DNA of 64,000 nucleotides from Actinomycetota bacterium (GTDB lineage Bacteria > Actinomycetota > Actinomycetes > Nanopelagicales > Nanopelagicaceae). The notes under the pieces were generated by a model, which saw only the letters and a program-made list of their open reading frames with translations, was not told where the DNA came from and ran no database searches. Position 1 is the stretch's first letter. Each line of letters opens with the position of its first letter. This document shows, piece after piece, positions 42,879 to 51,841 of this stretch. A program made the position numbers and the translations under genes. The stretch covers positions 164,232 to 228,231 of the forward strand of contig WLOP01000001.1 in assembly GCA_009699205.1 (NCBI GenBank). The letters are read 5' to 3'.

Positions 42879-43688
42879 TTACGCATCCAGAAATCTAGCA
42901 ATATCGTGATCGCCAATGAGTTCGGCAGGTCCAGTCAAAATTGCATTCTGATGTGCATCGATTTCCACTTCTAAGCGTCCACCGGGTGGATTGATAATCC
43001 ATTGTGCTGGCAAGGATTGCGCCCGTGCGAGAGTTGCCGCCAGAGCGACGGCGCATGTACCAGTTCCGCACGATTGCGTTTCCCCGACACCGCGTTCGAA
43101 GACGCGCATTGATAATTCACGACCCTCTCCAAATACTACAAATTCGACGTTCACCCCTTCGGGGTACTCTTCTTTTGGACGCACGACTGGCTCTTCTTTA
43201 AGTGAGCCCACCTGCTCCAATGAATCTACAAAAACAACTGCATGAGGATTGCCCATGCTGATGTTGTATCCATTCCAGACTAACCCGTTTGATGACACGG
43301 TGATTTCGCCATCCTCGGAACGAATCTGACCCATATTCACCGTGATGTCTCCTACTGCAGGAACCCTTAAATGCTTCACTCCATCTCGAGTATTAATTGC
43401 AAATATTCCTTCACCTTGGTGTCCTCGCTCAACCAAATATCTAGCCATCACTCGAATACCGTTACCGCACATTTCGGCGATGGAACCATCTGCGTTGCGG
43501 TAATCCATAAACCATTGATTATTAGGACGAGTTATCCGAATGAGGCCGTCGGCACCAATGCCAGTGATTCGATTGCAAATCTGCGCTGTCTGCGCGGTAG
43601 TGATAGAAAGGGTCTCTTCTGGATCGAAAACAAGAACAAAATCATTATGTGTCCCGTGGCCATAAGTGGCAATTGTTGATTTACTCAT
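42879..43688 (-). CDS. dapF: Diaminopimelate epimerase
   Basis: The 269-residue enzyme turns LL- into meso-diaminopimelate for lysine and peptidoglycan. Both catalytic cysteines are present: the first in IAEMCGNGIRVMARY near residue 73, the second in TQSCGTGTCAVALAA near 212. It has HGTHNDFVLVFD at the start. Together with dapA and dapB elsewhere in the window it supplies the DAP route. It lies 12 bases after miaA. Confidence 0.95.
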   Translation of the reverse strand: MSKSTIATYGHGTHNDFVLVFDPEETLSITTAQTAQICNRITGIGADGLIRITRPNNQWFMDYRNADGSIAEMCGNGIRVMARYLVERGHQGEGIFAINTRDGVKHLRVPAVGDITVNMGQIRSEDGEITVSSNGLVWNGYNISMGNPHAVVFVDSLEQVGSLKEEPVVRPKEEYPEGVNVEFVVFGEGRELSMRVFERGVGETQSCGTGTCAVALAATLARAQSLPAQWIINPPGGRLEVEIDAHQNAILTGPAELIGDHDIARFLDA

Positions 43689-43700
43689 CTTCTCGAAAGT

Positions 43701-44621
43701 TTACTCCCCCATCGCTCGTGTTGGCTTTGCCAATTGCTCGAGAAGAGTTTCTAAGCGTGGCTGCACAGGCGAAATCCACGTAATTCGCTCGTCCCGTGAA
43801 AACCACGTTTCTTGTCGGCGTGCATATTGGCGCGTGGCCCGCTTAGTATCTTCCTTGGCTTGGGCTTCAGAGAAACTTCCACTTCTATATTTCAGGATCT
43901 GTGCGTACCCAAGGGCTAATTGAGCTGTGCGTCCATTACGAATCCCAGCTTCGATGAGATTATCTGTTTCCGAAACGATGCCTGCGTCCCACATTCTTTC
44001 AACTCGATCATCTATACGTGCGGCGAGAGATTGACGTTCCATAACTAATCCAAATTGCCGCGCCTGCGGATATCGGGTGCTATCTTTTCGAGGAAGATTT
44101 GCTGTAAACGGTTTACCAGTAATTTCAATTACCTCAAGAGCCCTAATCACTCTTCGCAAATTTTGACGATCGATCGCTAAAGCTGCGGCAGGATCTAGCG
44201 TTGCCAACCTTTCATATAACCCATCACCACCAATTTTCTCTGCAAGTGCCTCCAAGGCTTTACGTACCTCAGGATCGGTATCTGGGAAATTCAAATCATC
44301 TAAAATTGCTTTGATATAAAGGCCAGTTCCTCCAACAATCACCACACTTTTGCCTCGCGTAAGAATTTCATCGACGGTGTTGCGAGCCAAAGTTTGATAG
44401 CCAGCGACACTTGCATCTTCATCAACATTCAATATATCCAAAAGGTGATGAGGAATACATTTTCTGTCGACTACCGAAAGTTTGGCGGTACCGATATTCA
44501 TTCCACGGTAGAGCTGCATTGAATCTGCATTGATGATTTCGCCATCAAGTTCTTGGGCTACAGCTATTGCAAGATCGCTCTTTCCCGTAGCAGTTGCTCC
44601 AGAGATCACAATTATTGTCAT
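43701..44621 (-). CDS. miaA: tRNA dimethylallyltransferase
   Basis: The 306-residue enzyme adds dimethylallyl to A37 of tRNAs that read UNN codons. It has the P-loop [17 protein letters not shown] at the N-terminus, [17 protein letters not shown] near 34, and [14 protein letters not shown] near 97. The product is then thiomethylated by MiaB, whose gene is just upstream and overlaps this start by 4 bases. Confidence 0.96.
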   Translation of the reverse strand: MTIIVISGATATGKSDLAIAVAQELDGEIINADSMQLYRGMNIGTAKLSVVDRKCIPHHLLDILNVDEDASVAGYQTLARNTVDEILTRGKSVVIVGGTGLYIKAILDDLNFPDTDPEVRKALEALAEKIGGDGLYERLATLDPAAALAIDRQNLRRVIRALEVIEITGKPFTANLPRKDSTRYPQARQFGLVMERQSLAARIDDRVERMWDAGIVSETDNLIEAGIRNGRTAQLALGYAQILKYRSGSFSEAQAKEDTKRATRQYARRQETWFSRDERITWISPVQPRLETLLEQLAKPTRAMGE

Positions 44622-46039
44622 TTAGGTACTTGCGGCATTCCAAGAAGTAAGGGTTCGCGTTCGCGGTTGCGCGCTTCATGGGCATCGCCGCCACGGGTAC
44701 GTCGGAGTGCGCCACCGGCACCAGAAAGAAAATGGGGAGCTGCATCTTGGATATCTACCGTTACAACATCCCCGGGACGTGGCACGTTCTCTTCATCAAA
44801 TGAAAAATGCGCTAAGCGGAAATCTTCAGTACGGCCTGACATACGAGAATATTTAGCATCCCGACGTCCTTCCTGATCTGTAACGAGAACATGCATGCTC
44901 TTTCCGATGGATTCAAGATTGACTGAATACGAAATCGCTTCTTGATGGGCATGCAGCCGGGTATATCTCTCCCCTACGACCTGCGCAGCCACTTGATTAG
45001 GCATATCTGCGGCAGGGGTGCCTGGGCGCTTGGAATATTGGTAGGTATAGGCGGCGCTAAAGCGAGCTTGTGTGCAAAGATCCAAAGTATCTTGAAAATC
45101 TTCTTCACTTTCGCCGGGGAATCCCACGATGATGTCGGTCGTAATTTGTGATTGCGGCATTGCAGCACGCACTCGGTCAATGATTCCTAAATATCGGTCT
45201 GTTCGATACGAGCGACGCATCTCTTGTAAGACTCTATTTGATCCCGATTGCAGAGGCATATGTAGATGAGGCATCGCATTCGGTGTCGAAGCCATCGCTT
45301 CAATCACGCTATCGGTGAAATCGCGAGGATGTGGGGACATAAAACGAACTCTTTCAAGTCCCTCGACCTTTCCGCACTCCTTAACCAACTTGGCAAATGC
45401 ATCGCGATCTGCAAAATCGACTCCATATGCATTTACATTCTGACCTAAGAGAGTTATTTCTATGACTCCTTGGTCAACCAATGCGCGTACTTCGGCCATG
45501 ATCTCTTTGGCTGGGCGATCTTTCTCGATTCCTCGCAAAGTCGGCACGATGCAGAAGGTGCAGGTGTTATTGCAACCAACAGAAACTGAAACCCAGGCAG
45601 AGAATGCGGAATAACGCCTAGCTGGAAGAGTCGATGGAAAATGCTCGAGAGATTCAAGGATTTCAATTTGAGATTCTTCTTCGATGCGCGCACGTTCTAA
45701 CAAAACCGGGAGAGAGCCCACATTATGTGTGCCGAAAACAACGTCCACATAAGGGGCTTTCTTGAGGATGAGAGCTTGGTCTTTCTGAGCTAAACAACCA
45801 CCCACGGCGATCTGCATCTGCGGGTTGGCCTTCTTCACTGGCGCCAAGAAACTCAAATTCCCATAAAGTTTGTTATCTGCATTTTCTCGAACGGCGCAGG
45901 TATTGAAAACCACAATATCTGCTTGAACACCGGGGGCTACTGGGATAAAGCCCGCCTCATCTAAGAGGCCTGAAATTCTTTCAGAGTCATGCACATTCAT
46001 CTGGCAGCCATACGTTTCAACCAGGTAGGTGCGTGTCAT
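44618..46039 (-). CDS. miaB: tRNA-2-methylthio-N6-dimethylallyladenosine synthase
   Basis: The 473-residue radical-SAM methylthiotransferase has the N-terminal MTTase domain with three cluster cysteines ([29 protein letters not shown]). The radical-SAM CxxxCxxC reads [14 protein letters not shown] near residue 155. The C-terminal TRAM domain follows. It modifies ms2i6A37 after MiaA. The ATG lies 6 bases after TACGAT, suggesting a leaderless start of the miaB-miaA-dapF-hflX unit. Confidence 0.96.
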   Translation of the reverse strand: MTRTYLVETYGCQMNVHDSERISGLLDEAGFIPVAPGVQADIVVFNTCAVRENADNKLYGNLSFLAPVKKANPQMQIAVGGCLAQKDQALILKKAPYVDVVFGTHNVGSLPVLLERARIEEESQIEILESLEHFPSTLPARRYSAFSAWVSVSVGCNNTCTFCIVPTLRGIEKDRPAKEIMAEVRALVDQGVIEITLLGQNVNAYGVDFADRDAFAKLVKECGKVEGLERVRFMSPHPRDFTDSVIEAMASTPNAMPHLHMPLQSGSNRVLQEMRRSYRTDRYLGIIDRVRAAMPQSQITTDIIVGFPGESEEDFQDTLDLCTQARFSAAYTYQYSKRPGTPAADMPNQVAAQVVGERYTRLHAHQEAISYSVNLESIGKSMHVLVTDQEGRRDAKYSRMSGRTEDFRLAHFSFDEENVPRPGDVVTVDIQDAAPHFLSGAGGALRRTRGGDAHEARNREREPLLLGMPQVPK

Positions 46040-46045
46040 GGTGCA

Positions 46046-46051
46046 ATCGTA
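46046..46051 (-). promoter_or_regulatory. -10 element of the miaB unit (leaderless start)
   Basis: TACGAT on the minus strand, 6 bases before the ATG at 46039. Confidence 0.6.
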
Positions 46052-46060
46052 GTGGGCGCT

Positions 46061-46546
46061 CTAGATACCAATCTCGCGCATTGCGGTGCTGATAATGCTC
46101 ATAGAGAAGCCGCGGCGGGCAAGTGCGCCATGGATACGGCGCCGACTAATCTCTGGATCAAGATGAGATATGGAGCGATATTTCCTCGTGGCTAATTCGA
46201 GAGCAATGGCGTATTCGTCATCTTCGTTGATCTCTGCGGTAACTATTTCGATAATTTCAGAGGAGACGCCTTTGCTGCGCAATTCTGTCGCAATTACTCG
46301 CTTGGAAACTTTCTTTGCCCTCTGCCGAGATTCTGACCATGCCCGAGCAAATTCTTCATCGTTGACTAAACCCTGTTCTTGGAGTCGATAAAGAACTGCG
46401 GTGGCAACATCAAGGGCAACGCCTCGACGTTTGAGTAGGTCGAAGAGCTCCCCCCTACTCTTAGCGCGAGGTGCGAGTGCAATAAGTGCAATCGTCTCAG
46501 CTACAGAGTAGGGGTCGGAGCTTTCGCTAATAGCAGCAGTGGAAAT
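46061..46546 (-). CDS. recX: Regulatory protein RecX, probable ATT start
   Basis: RecX binds RecA filaments and limits recombination. The frame encodes a full RecX of about 161 residues: SDPYSVAETIALIALAPRA, then GELFDLLKRRGVALDVATAVLYRLQEQGLVNDEEFARAW, and a C-terminal LDPEISRRRIHGALARRGFSMSII. No ATG or GTG occurs in this frame upstream of the conserved part, back to an in-frame stop at 46571-46573; the first TTG (46282) is far inside the domain. The best start is the ATT at 46546, which shares one base with the recA stop (TAATT) and follows GAGGT by 9 bases. A second ATT at 46531 is possible. Confidence 0.85.
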   Translation of the reverse strand: MSTAAISESSDPYSVAETIALIALAPRAKSRGELFDLLKRRGVALDVATAVLYRLQEQGLVNDEEFARAWSESRQRAKKVSKRVIATELRSKGVSSEIIEIVTAEINEDDEYAIALELATRKYRSISHLDPEISRRRIHGALARRGFSMSIISTAMREIGI

Positions 46547-47619
46547 TAGAAATCTACCTCTGCGGTTGCTTCATCAACGGCTGCAACGAGTGCAGGGTCG
46601 ATAGGAGTGGGAACAAAGTGGGCACGAATCTTGCTCTCAATATCATTTGCAAGATCGGGGTTATCGAGCAAGAAGTTACGTGAGTTCTCTTTACCTTGTC
46701 CCAGCTGATCGCCTTCATAGGTATACCAAGCGCCAGCTTTCTTAACGATTCCGATATCGACACCGATATCAAGTAGAGAGCCCTCGCGAGAAATTCCGAC
46801 GCCGTACAAAATGTCGAACTCTGCTTGCTTAAATGGAGGAGCCATCTTGTTCTTGACGACTTTGACGCGCGTACGGTTACCGACCGCCTCTTGGCCATCT
46901 TTAAGTGTCTCTGTGCGGCGAATATCTAGACGGATCGAAGCGTAAAACTTAAGAGCTTTTCCACCAGTGGTTGTTTCTGGAGATCCGAAGAAGACGCCAA
47001 TCTTTTCACGCAACTGGTTAATAAAGATTGCAGTTGTCTTAGATTGATGCAAGGCACCTGTAATTTTACGAAGTGCTTGAGACATCAAACGTGCCTGTAG
47101 ACCCATATGTGAATCGCCCATCTCGCCTTCGATTTCTGCGCGAGGTACAAGAGCTGCAACCGAGTCCACTACAACGATATCGAGTGCACCAGATCGAATT
47201 AACATATCCATAATTTCTAGAGCTTGCTCACCGGTATCGGGTTGAGAAACCAATAGCGCATCAATATCAACGCCAAGCTTCTTTGCATACTCTGCATCAA
47301 AGGCATGCTCTGCATCGATAAATGCTGCGATGCCGCCAGCTCTTTGTGCATTAGCAATTGCATGCAAAGCGAGAGTTGTTTTACCAGAGGATTCCGGTCC
47401 GTAAATTTCGACGACGCGTCCACGTGGAAGTCCGCCAATGCCTAGGGCAATATCCAAACTGATAGAACCTGTAGGAATTACTTCAACGAGCTGTGTTCCG
47501 CGCTCGCCCATCTTCATTACCGCGCCTTTTCCGAATTGACGTTCAATTTGGGCAAGGGCTGTATCGAGGGCTTTTGAACGATCGTTGCTAGCTTTTTCTT
47601 GTGCTTTTTCAGTAGCCAC
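46546..47619 (-). CDS. recA: Recombinase RecA
   Basis: The 357-residue recombinase forms filaments on single-stranded DNA, drives strand exchange and triggers LexA cleavage. Walker A is GPESSGKTT (74-82), followed by [19 protein letters not shown]. Walker B is in [40 protein letters not shown], and loop L2 has [28 protein letters not shown]. No intein is present. AAGGAAAA precedes the ATG. The upstream region holds a LexA box and a separate palindrome. It is coupled to recX. Confidence 0.98.
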   Translation of the reverse strand: MATEKAQEKASNDRSKALDTALAQIERQFGKGAVMKMGERGTQLVEVIPTGSISLDIALGIGGLPRGRVVEIYGPESSGKTTLALHAIANAQRAGGIAAFIDAEHAFDAEYAKKLGVDIDALLVSQPDTGEQALEIMDMLIRSGALDIVVVDSVAALVPRAEIEGEMGDSHMGLQARLMSQALRKITGALHQSKTTAIFINQLREKIGVFFGSPETTTGGKALKFYASIRLDIRRTETLKDGQEAVGNRTRVKVVKNKMAPPFKQAEFDILYGVGISREGSLLDIGVDIGIVKKAGAWYTYEGDQLGQGKENSRNFLLDNPDLANDIESKIRAHFVPTPIDPALVAAVDEATAEVDF

Positions 47620-47637
47620 TTATTTTCCTTTCAATTA

Positions 47638-47653
47638 AACGCCGATCGGCGTT
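47638..47653. promoter_or_regulatory. 16-bp palindrome in the recA leader
   Basis: AACGCCGATCGGCGTT is a perfect palindrome that starts 18 bases before the recA ATG. In RNA it would form a hairpin just before the ribosome site; in DNA it could bind a dimeric regulator. Its function is not known to me. Confidence 0.4.
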
Positions 47654-47749
47654 AAGTACGGTCCAGAAGGTACGGAAGGCCACTGACTGGGAAGTCGACG
47701 CTAGGTCGAAGTCGTGGAAACCGCTCTGGTTGGGTGTGGCAATGCTATA

Positions 47750-47763
47750 CGAACATCTGTTCG
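47750..47763. promoter_or_regulatory. LexA-binding SOS box upstream of recA
   Basis: CGAAC-ATCT-GTTCG matches the actinobacterial/Gram-positive SOS box CGAACNNNNGTTCG exactly. On the minus strand a TATAGC/TAGCAT -10-like element follows directly, so LexA would block the recA promoter. Confidence 0.88.
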
Positions 47764-47779
47764 AAGGGGTACGACACGC

Positions 47780-48292
47780 CTAAATTGCGGCGGCTTGTTC
47801 TTTCACGGCGTCAGGGGCCAGGGGCGCGAAAACCTGACCTAGGAGCCAACGCAGTGCGAGTTCCACGCGTACAGGCTCGCCCAAGAGGGTGAGAAGAGCG
47901 CTTCGGGCGAGCGCCCAGAGAGGATCGCCCACCTCTGAGGCGAGATTGGCCAAGATGGCGCCATCGCTTCGTCGCATCTGAGCCAAAGCGCTATCTGCAC
48001 TTATGGCAAGGGCAATCTGATCCAAAGATCGGGTTCCATCAAATAGTTGCGCAATTTCGAATTCAATAAGGGCTCGCAGAACGCTCTCTTTATCTCGAAA
48101 ATGGTTATAAAGGGTTGCGCGGGAAACCTGTGCATTGTCAGCAATTTCAATCATGCTCGCAGATCGTACGCCGTGAGATGAGATCACAACTTTCGTTGCT
48201 TCAAGGATTGCACTGCGTGTGCGCCGGTAAGAAGTCATTTGGCGCTGGTATGGCTCCTCTGCGCCAATACCCAAATTATCAGTGATTGACAC
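47780..48292 (-). CDS. TetR-family transcriptional regulator
   Basis: The 170-residue protein has an N-terminal TetR helix-turn-helix (RSAILEATKVVISSHGVRSASMIEIADNAQVSRATLYNHFRDKESVLRALIEFE, about residues 28-80). A short helical ligand or dimer domain follows. It is the last gene of the clgR run and starts 5 bases after the clgR stop, so they are co-expressed. Ligand and targets are unknown; the recA promoter lies just beyond its end. Confidence 0.88.
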   Translation of the reverse strand: MSITDNLGIGAEEPYQRQMTSYRRTRSAILEATKVVISSHGVRSASMIEIADNAQVSRATLYNHFRDKESVLRALIEFEIAQLFDGTRSLDQIALAISADSALAQMRRSDGAILANLASEVGDPLWALARSALLTLLGEPVRVELALRWLLGQVFAPLAPDAVKEQAAAI

Positions 48293-48297
48293 TCGTT

Positions 48298-48564
48298 TTA
48301 TGCAGCGTCAGCGACAGTAAGCTTAACTACTTCACGTGATGTTAACTCGCGAGCGACATCGGTCATGACAGAAGAGAGAGTAAGACCGAGCGCGGCGCAG
48401 ATAGCATTGAGAAGTTCTGATGAAGCCTCTTTCTGTCCGCGCTCTACCTCAGATAAATACCCTAAAGAAACGCGTGCATCTGCTGCAACATCTCGCAAAG
48501 TGCGACCTTGGAGAGTGCGAGCAGCACGAAGGCAGCCACCAACATGGGTACGCAAGAGAACCAT
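48298..48564 (-). CDS. clgR: ClgR-like helix-turn-helix regulator
   Basis: The 88-residue protein is an XRE-type [59 protein letters not shown]. This matches ClgR of actinobacteria, an activator of clp protease and stress genes, and the place after pgsA/cinA and near recA-recX is as in mycobacteria. AGGAAAGGG precedes the ATG. In known ClgR the C-terminal Ala residues make it a Clp substrate; this protein also ends VADAA, which fits self-degradation. Confidence 0.9.
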   Translation of the reverse strand: MVLLRTHVGGCLRAARTLQGRTLRDVAADARVSLGYLSEVERGQKEASSELLNAICAALGLTLSSVMTDVARELTSREVVKLTVADAA

Positions 48565-48582
48565 GGCTGCCCTTTCCTGACC

Positions 48583-49053
48583 TTAAGAGGCTCTAAGGAT
48601 ACGCGAAAAAGTGGATATTGCGCTGGAAATAGTAGCGTTTCTCACTACTGTGCGATCGCCATCAATTGCCAATTCAGTGCTTGCAGGGGCTGGTCCGCTA
48701 AAAGCCAACCAGACGCTACCGGCGGCCACACCATCATGAGGGCCGGGGCCTGCTACCCCAGTTGTTGCAATCGCCCAGGTCGCAGAAAAAATACTCTGTG
48801 CCCCTTCTGCCATGGCTGCGGCAACTTCCTCGCTGACGACCCCGTGCTCGCGGATCAATTCTTGAGGAACTTTAAGCAACTCTTCTTTAACCATTTGCGA
48901 ATAAGCAATTAGACCGCCGAGGAATACATCCGAACTTCCAGGAACGCTTGTCAGGGCTTGGCCTAATCCCCCGCCAGTGAGTGATTCGGCTACGCATAGA
49001 GTCTGACCGCGCTCTTTCAAAGTGTTGATGATGTAGATCAAATCCTCAGTCAT
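48583..49053 (-). CDS. pncC: CinA C-terminal domain protein (nicotinamide mononucleotide deamidase type)
   Basis: The 156-residue protein is the stand-alone CinA C-terminal domain: QTLCVAESLTGGGLGQALTSVPGSSDVFLGGLIAYSQMVKEELL near residue 18 and ATTGVAGPGPHDGVAAGSVWLAF near 95. Homologues deamidate nicotinamide mononucleotide for NAD salvage. The N-terminal CinA domain is absent, as in PncC. AGGAAG precedes the ATG. It lies 9 bases after pgsA. Confidence 0.93.
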   Translation of the reverse strand: MTEDLIYIINTLKERGQTLCVAESLTGGGLGQALTSVPGSSDVFLGGLIAYSQMVKEELLKVPQELIREHGVVSEEVAAAMAEGAQSIFSATWAIATTGVAGPGPHDGVAAGSVWLAFSGPAPASTELAIDGDRTVVRNATISSAISTFSRILRAS

Positions 49054-49062
49054 AAAATCTTC

Positions 49063-49605
49063 CTAACGTTTACGAGCTTCAATGAGATAAATGACCCCGG
49101 TTACTAAGGTGAGTGCAATTGCGATTGCCATGAAGCCATCCCTAAACCAGTAGAGCGATGGATTCAGTGGCAAAACATAGAAACCAACTCCGAAGCCCTG
49201 GAAGGCGGCCTTAATTTTTCCACCGCGGTTGGCAGGAATGACCCCCTTCTTGAGCACTGCAAAGCGAAATAGAGTAATTCCGATTTCACGAAACATGATG
49301 ACCGCAGTAATCCACCACGGCAAGTCTCCAAGAATCGACAGACCCACCATGGCTGTACCGATAAAAGCTTTATCTGCAATCGGATCGAGCAATTTGCCAA
49401 ATTCAGTCACGCTGTTGCGGCTGCGCGCCAATTTGCCATCCAACATATCGCTTAAGCCAACAATGAAAAATATCCACCACGAAACAATTCGCCATGTTGA
49501 ATCATGTCCGCCGTTTTTAAATAGGACATAAGCGCAGAGAGGAAGTGCCAAGATTCTCAAGATGGTGATCGAATTAGGTAGATTTAATTCTGATGGTTTT
49601 CTCAT
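49063..49605 (-). CDS. pgsA: CDP-diacylglycerol-glycerol-3-phosphate 3-phosphatidyltransferase
   Basis: The 180-residue membrane enzyme has about five helices and the full CDP-alcohol phosphotransferase motif [28 protein letters not shown] near residues 52-79, with its metal-binding Asp residues. It makes phosphatidylglycerol phosphate; the neighbours fit the mycobacterial PgsA3 gene rather than the phosphatidylinositol synthase. It overlaps the rimO stop by 4 bases. Confidence 0.93.
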   Translation of the reverse strand: MRKPSELNLPNSITILRILALPLCAYVLFKNGGHDSTWRIVSWWIFFIVGLSDMLDGKLARSRNSVTEFGKLLDPIADKAFIGTAMVGLSILGDLPWWITAVIMFREIGITLFRFAVLKKGVIPANRGGKIKAAFQGFGVGFYVLPLNPSLYWFRDGFMAIAIALTLVTGVIYLIEARKR

Positions 49606-50984
49606 AGCGCCTCTGCAATTACATCTGCGCCCATGGAGTCAACAATACGACCGCGAACATACTGTCCCACAGAAAAATCAGTGCCGATGAAGCTCGTTGT
49701 TCCGTCTACCTCCGGACCTTGGTGAGCTGCTCGCCCTTCTTGCAACTGCGAATCTTCAATAAGCACAAGGACTTCTTCGCCCACGCGCGCCATTGCCCGT
49801 TCGCTCACTAAATCATCGACCAAGCTCGAAAGGTTATCCACTCTGTGGCGAATGAGTTCGTCCTCCACTTTATCTTCCAGGGTGAGGGCTTCTGTATTAT
49901 CTTCATCCGAATAACCGAATACTCCAAGGGCATCTAAATTTGCTTCGCTGATAAAGTCCACGAGCTCTTGATAATCGCTTTCGCGCTCGCCAGGAAATCC
50001 TACGATGACATTTGAGCGAATCCCAGCTTCGGGGCTGAGCGCTCGAATCTGCGTGATGAGATGTAAGAACTTCTCTGAATCGCCAAATCGCCGCATTCTT
50101 CGCAGAACACTTTCACTCGAATGCTGGAAAGAAAGATCAAAATAAGGAACTACTTTTGGCGTTTCAATCATTGCTTGAATTAATGTAGGACGCATCTCGG
50201 CAGGCTGAAGATAAGAAAGGCGAATACGTTCGATACCTTCAATCTCAGAAAGTTCAGGGAGAATCTTTTCCATTAATCGCAGATCGCCTAAATCTTTTCC
50301 ATAAGAAGTTGTATTTTCACTTACCAGGAAGAGTTCGGTAACTCCCTCCCCTGCAAGCCATTTAGCTTCTTCGATTATCTCTGTAGGGCGTCGTGAAACA
50401 AAAGAACCTCGAAAATATGGAATCGCACAGAAAGAACAACGCCGGTCACAACCTGAAGCAATTTTCAGCGGAGCCCAAGGAGCGCTACCCAAACGTTTGC
50501 GAAAGAGTGATCCACCAGCACCGAGCGAAGAAGCAAACTGTGCATCGCGTACAATCGCTCTCTCGGCCGGAGCTAAGGGCAGCAACGCTCGTCGATCTTT
50601 TGGTGTGTGAGGATGATGCTTCTCTCCGGCCACAATTGCTTGCAATCGTGCGCTTATATCTTGATAGTCATCAAAACCAAGAATTGCATCTGCCTCTGGA
50701 AGGGCTTCTGCTAATTCTTGTCCATAACGTTCGGCCATACAGCCAACGGCAACAACAGCACGAGTAACGCCATGTCCTTTAAGGGAATTGGCTTCCAAAA
50801 GCGCATCTACTGAATCTTTCTTAGCCGATTCGATGAAGCCACATGTATTTACTAAAGCGACTTCTGCCAGTTCTACATCATCAACTAACGTCCATCCATC
50901 TGCGGCAAGGCGGCCAGCAAGTTCTTCCGAATCTACTTCGTTGCGCGCGCATCCCAAGGTGACAACAGCAACGGTACGTTTCAT
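49602..50984 (-). CDS. rimO: Ribosomal protein S12 methylthiotransferase RimO
   Basis: The 460-residue radical-SAM enzyme adds a methylthio group to an Asp of ribosomal protein S12. The N-terminal MTTase domain has [32 protein letters not shown] and [20 protein letters not shown]. The radical-SAM site is [18 protein letters not shown] near residue 177. The C-terminal TRAM domain ends the protein. [10 protein letters not shown] and IPYFRG separate it from MiaB, which is also in the window. Confidence 0.95.
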   Translation of the reverse strand: MKRTVAVVTLGCARNEVDSEELAGRLAADGWTLVDDVELAEVALVNTCGFIESAKKDSVDALLEANSLKGHGVTRAVVAVGCMAERYGQELAEALPEADAILGFDDYQDISARLQAIVAGEKHHPHTPKDRRALLPLAPAERAIVRDAQFASSLGAGGSLFRKRLGSAPWAPLKIASGCDRRCSFCAIPYFRGSFVSRRPTEIIEEAKWLAGEGVTELFLVSENTTSYGKDLGDLRLMEKILPELSEIEGIERIRLSYLQPAEMRPTLIQAMIETPKVVPYFDLSFQHSSESVLRRMRRFGDSEKFLHLITQIRALSPEAGIRSNVIVGFPGERESDYQELVDFISEANLDALGVFGYSDEDNTEALTLEDKVEDELIRHRVDNLSSLVDDLVSERAMARVGEEVLVLIEDSQLQEGRAAHQGPEVDGTTSFIGTDFSVGQYVRGRIVDSMGADVIAEAL

Positions 50985-51002
50985 TGAGGAGATGATACAG
51001 AG

Positions 51003-51722
51003 TTATGAAGCAGAATTTGCGTCAAAAGTGCGATCGACGACCTCTCCTACGGTTCCCATGCTTGATAGTTTCTTGCCATTTACCCACACATCCACTGCCC
51101 CAGCGTTTCCAAAACGAATTATCACTTTTTCGCTCGCCGTAAGGATTTTTGACTCACCTTGCGCCATGGAGCCCGAAAATAGCGTGGCGCCATTTTCATC
51201 GGTGGCAAATATCCAAGAGGACCCTCTCGAAGTTTCAATCTTTAGCTGTAATCCAGAAACTGGAAGAACCTCTTTTGATGATGTTGATGAAGATGGAGAA
51301 GGTTTCACTGCAAGATTTTTTGATGCAGGCGGAGCACTCGAGAAGTTTGAAGCTACAACAGAGCCAACTAATCCAACGCAAATTGCTGTGGCAGAGATTA
51401 TTGCTAGTGTTTTGATAGAAAAACGCGGACGCTCGGTGTATGTGGAGGTGACGTGATTTTCAACTAGAAGATCTTGCATAGTTCGCGTGACAGTGGATTG
51501 CTCGGAATCATAAAGTTCAAGAAATGCAGCAGGATTTACGCCAAGTGCAATTGCAATATTTCTAGTATGTCCTCGCGCATAAGTTTCGCCACCAGATTTT
51601 GAAAAATCATCGTTTTCAAAATCACGCAGCACACTCGGACGAATGCTTGTACGTTGCGCCAAATCTTCAAGGCTCATCCCAGCTGCTTTACGCGCTTGTT
51701 GCAACGCAGCACCTAGAGACAC
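51003..51722 (-). CDS. RodZ-like helix-turn-helix membrane protein
   Basis: The 239-residue protein has an N-terminal HTH_25 domain (LGAALQQARKAAGMSLEDLAQRTSIRPSVLRDFENDDF). The segment GETYARGHTRNIAIALGVNP follows, typical of RodZ. It has one membrane helix (about 112-132) and a Ser-rich linker. A DUF4115-type outer beta domain ends it (LQLKIETSRGSSWIFATDENGATLFSGSMAQGESKIL). RodZ links cell shape or division proteins to the membrane. I choose the GTG at 51722; an in-frame GTG two codons earlier (51728) is also possible. It lies between ftsK and rimO. Confidence 0.88.
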   Translation of the reverse strand: MSLGAALQQARKAAGMSLEDLAQRTSIRPSVLRDFENDDFSKSGGETYARGHTRNIAIALGVNPAAFLELYDSEQSTVTRTMQDLLVENHVTSTYTERPRFSIKTLAIISATAICVGLVGSVVASNFSSAPPASKNLAVKPSPSSSTSSKEVLPVSGLQLKIETSRGSSWIFATDENGATLFSGSMAQGESKILTASEKVIIRFGNAGAVDVWVNGKKLSSMGTVGEVVDRTFDANSAS

Positions 51723-51841
51723 TTGCACACCTACTTCTGAAAAGTTAAGGGGAATAGTCGGGCTCTAGGGTACCTCGCAAGCGAGAGACTGAGAATAGAT
51801 TTTCCAGGTGCTAGCCCACACCACCCTAAGAATTCACCCGT

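Noticed and set aside
46061..46282. Short recX starting at the TTG at 46282
   Set aside because: This would drop the conserved first half of RecX, which is clearly encoded in the same frame upstream.
46546..46573. recX as a pseudogene or frameshift product
   Set aside because: The frame is intact and full length; only the start codon is unusual, so a rare start is simpler.
51774..51785. CTCGCAAGCGAG hairpin between rodZ-like gene and ftsK
   Set aside because: The stem is short, the loop tiny, and there is no T-tract on either strand.
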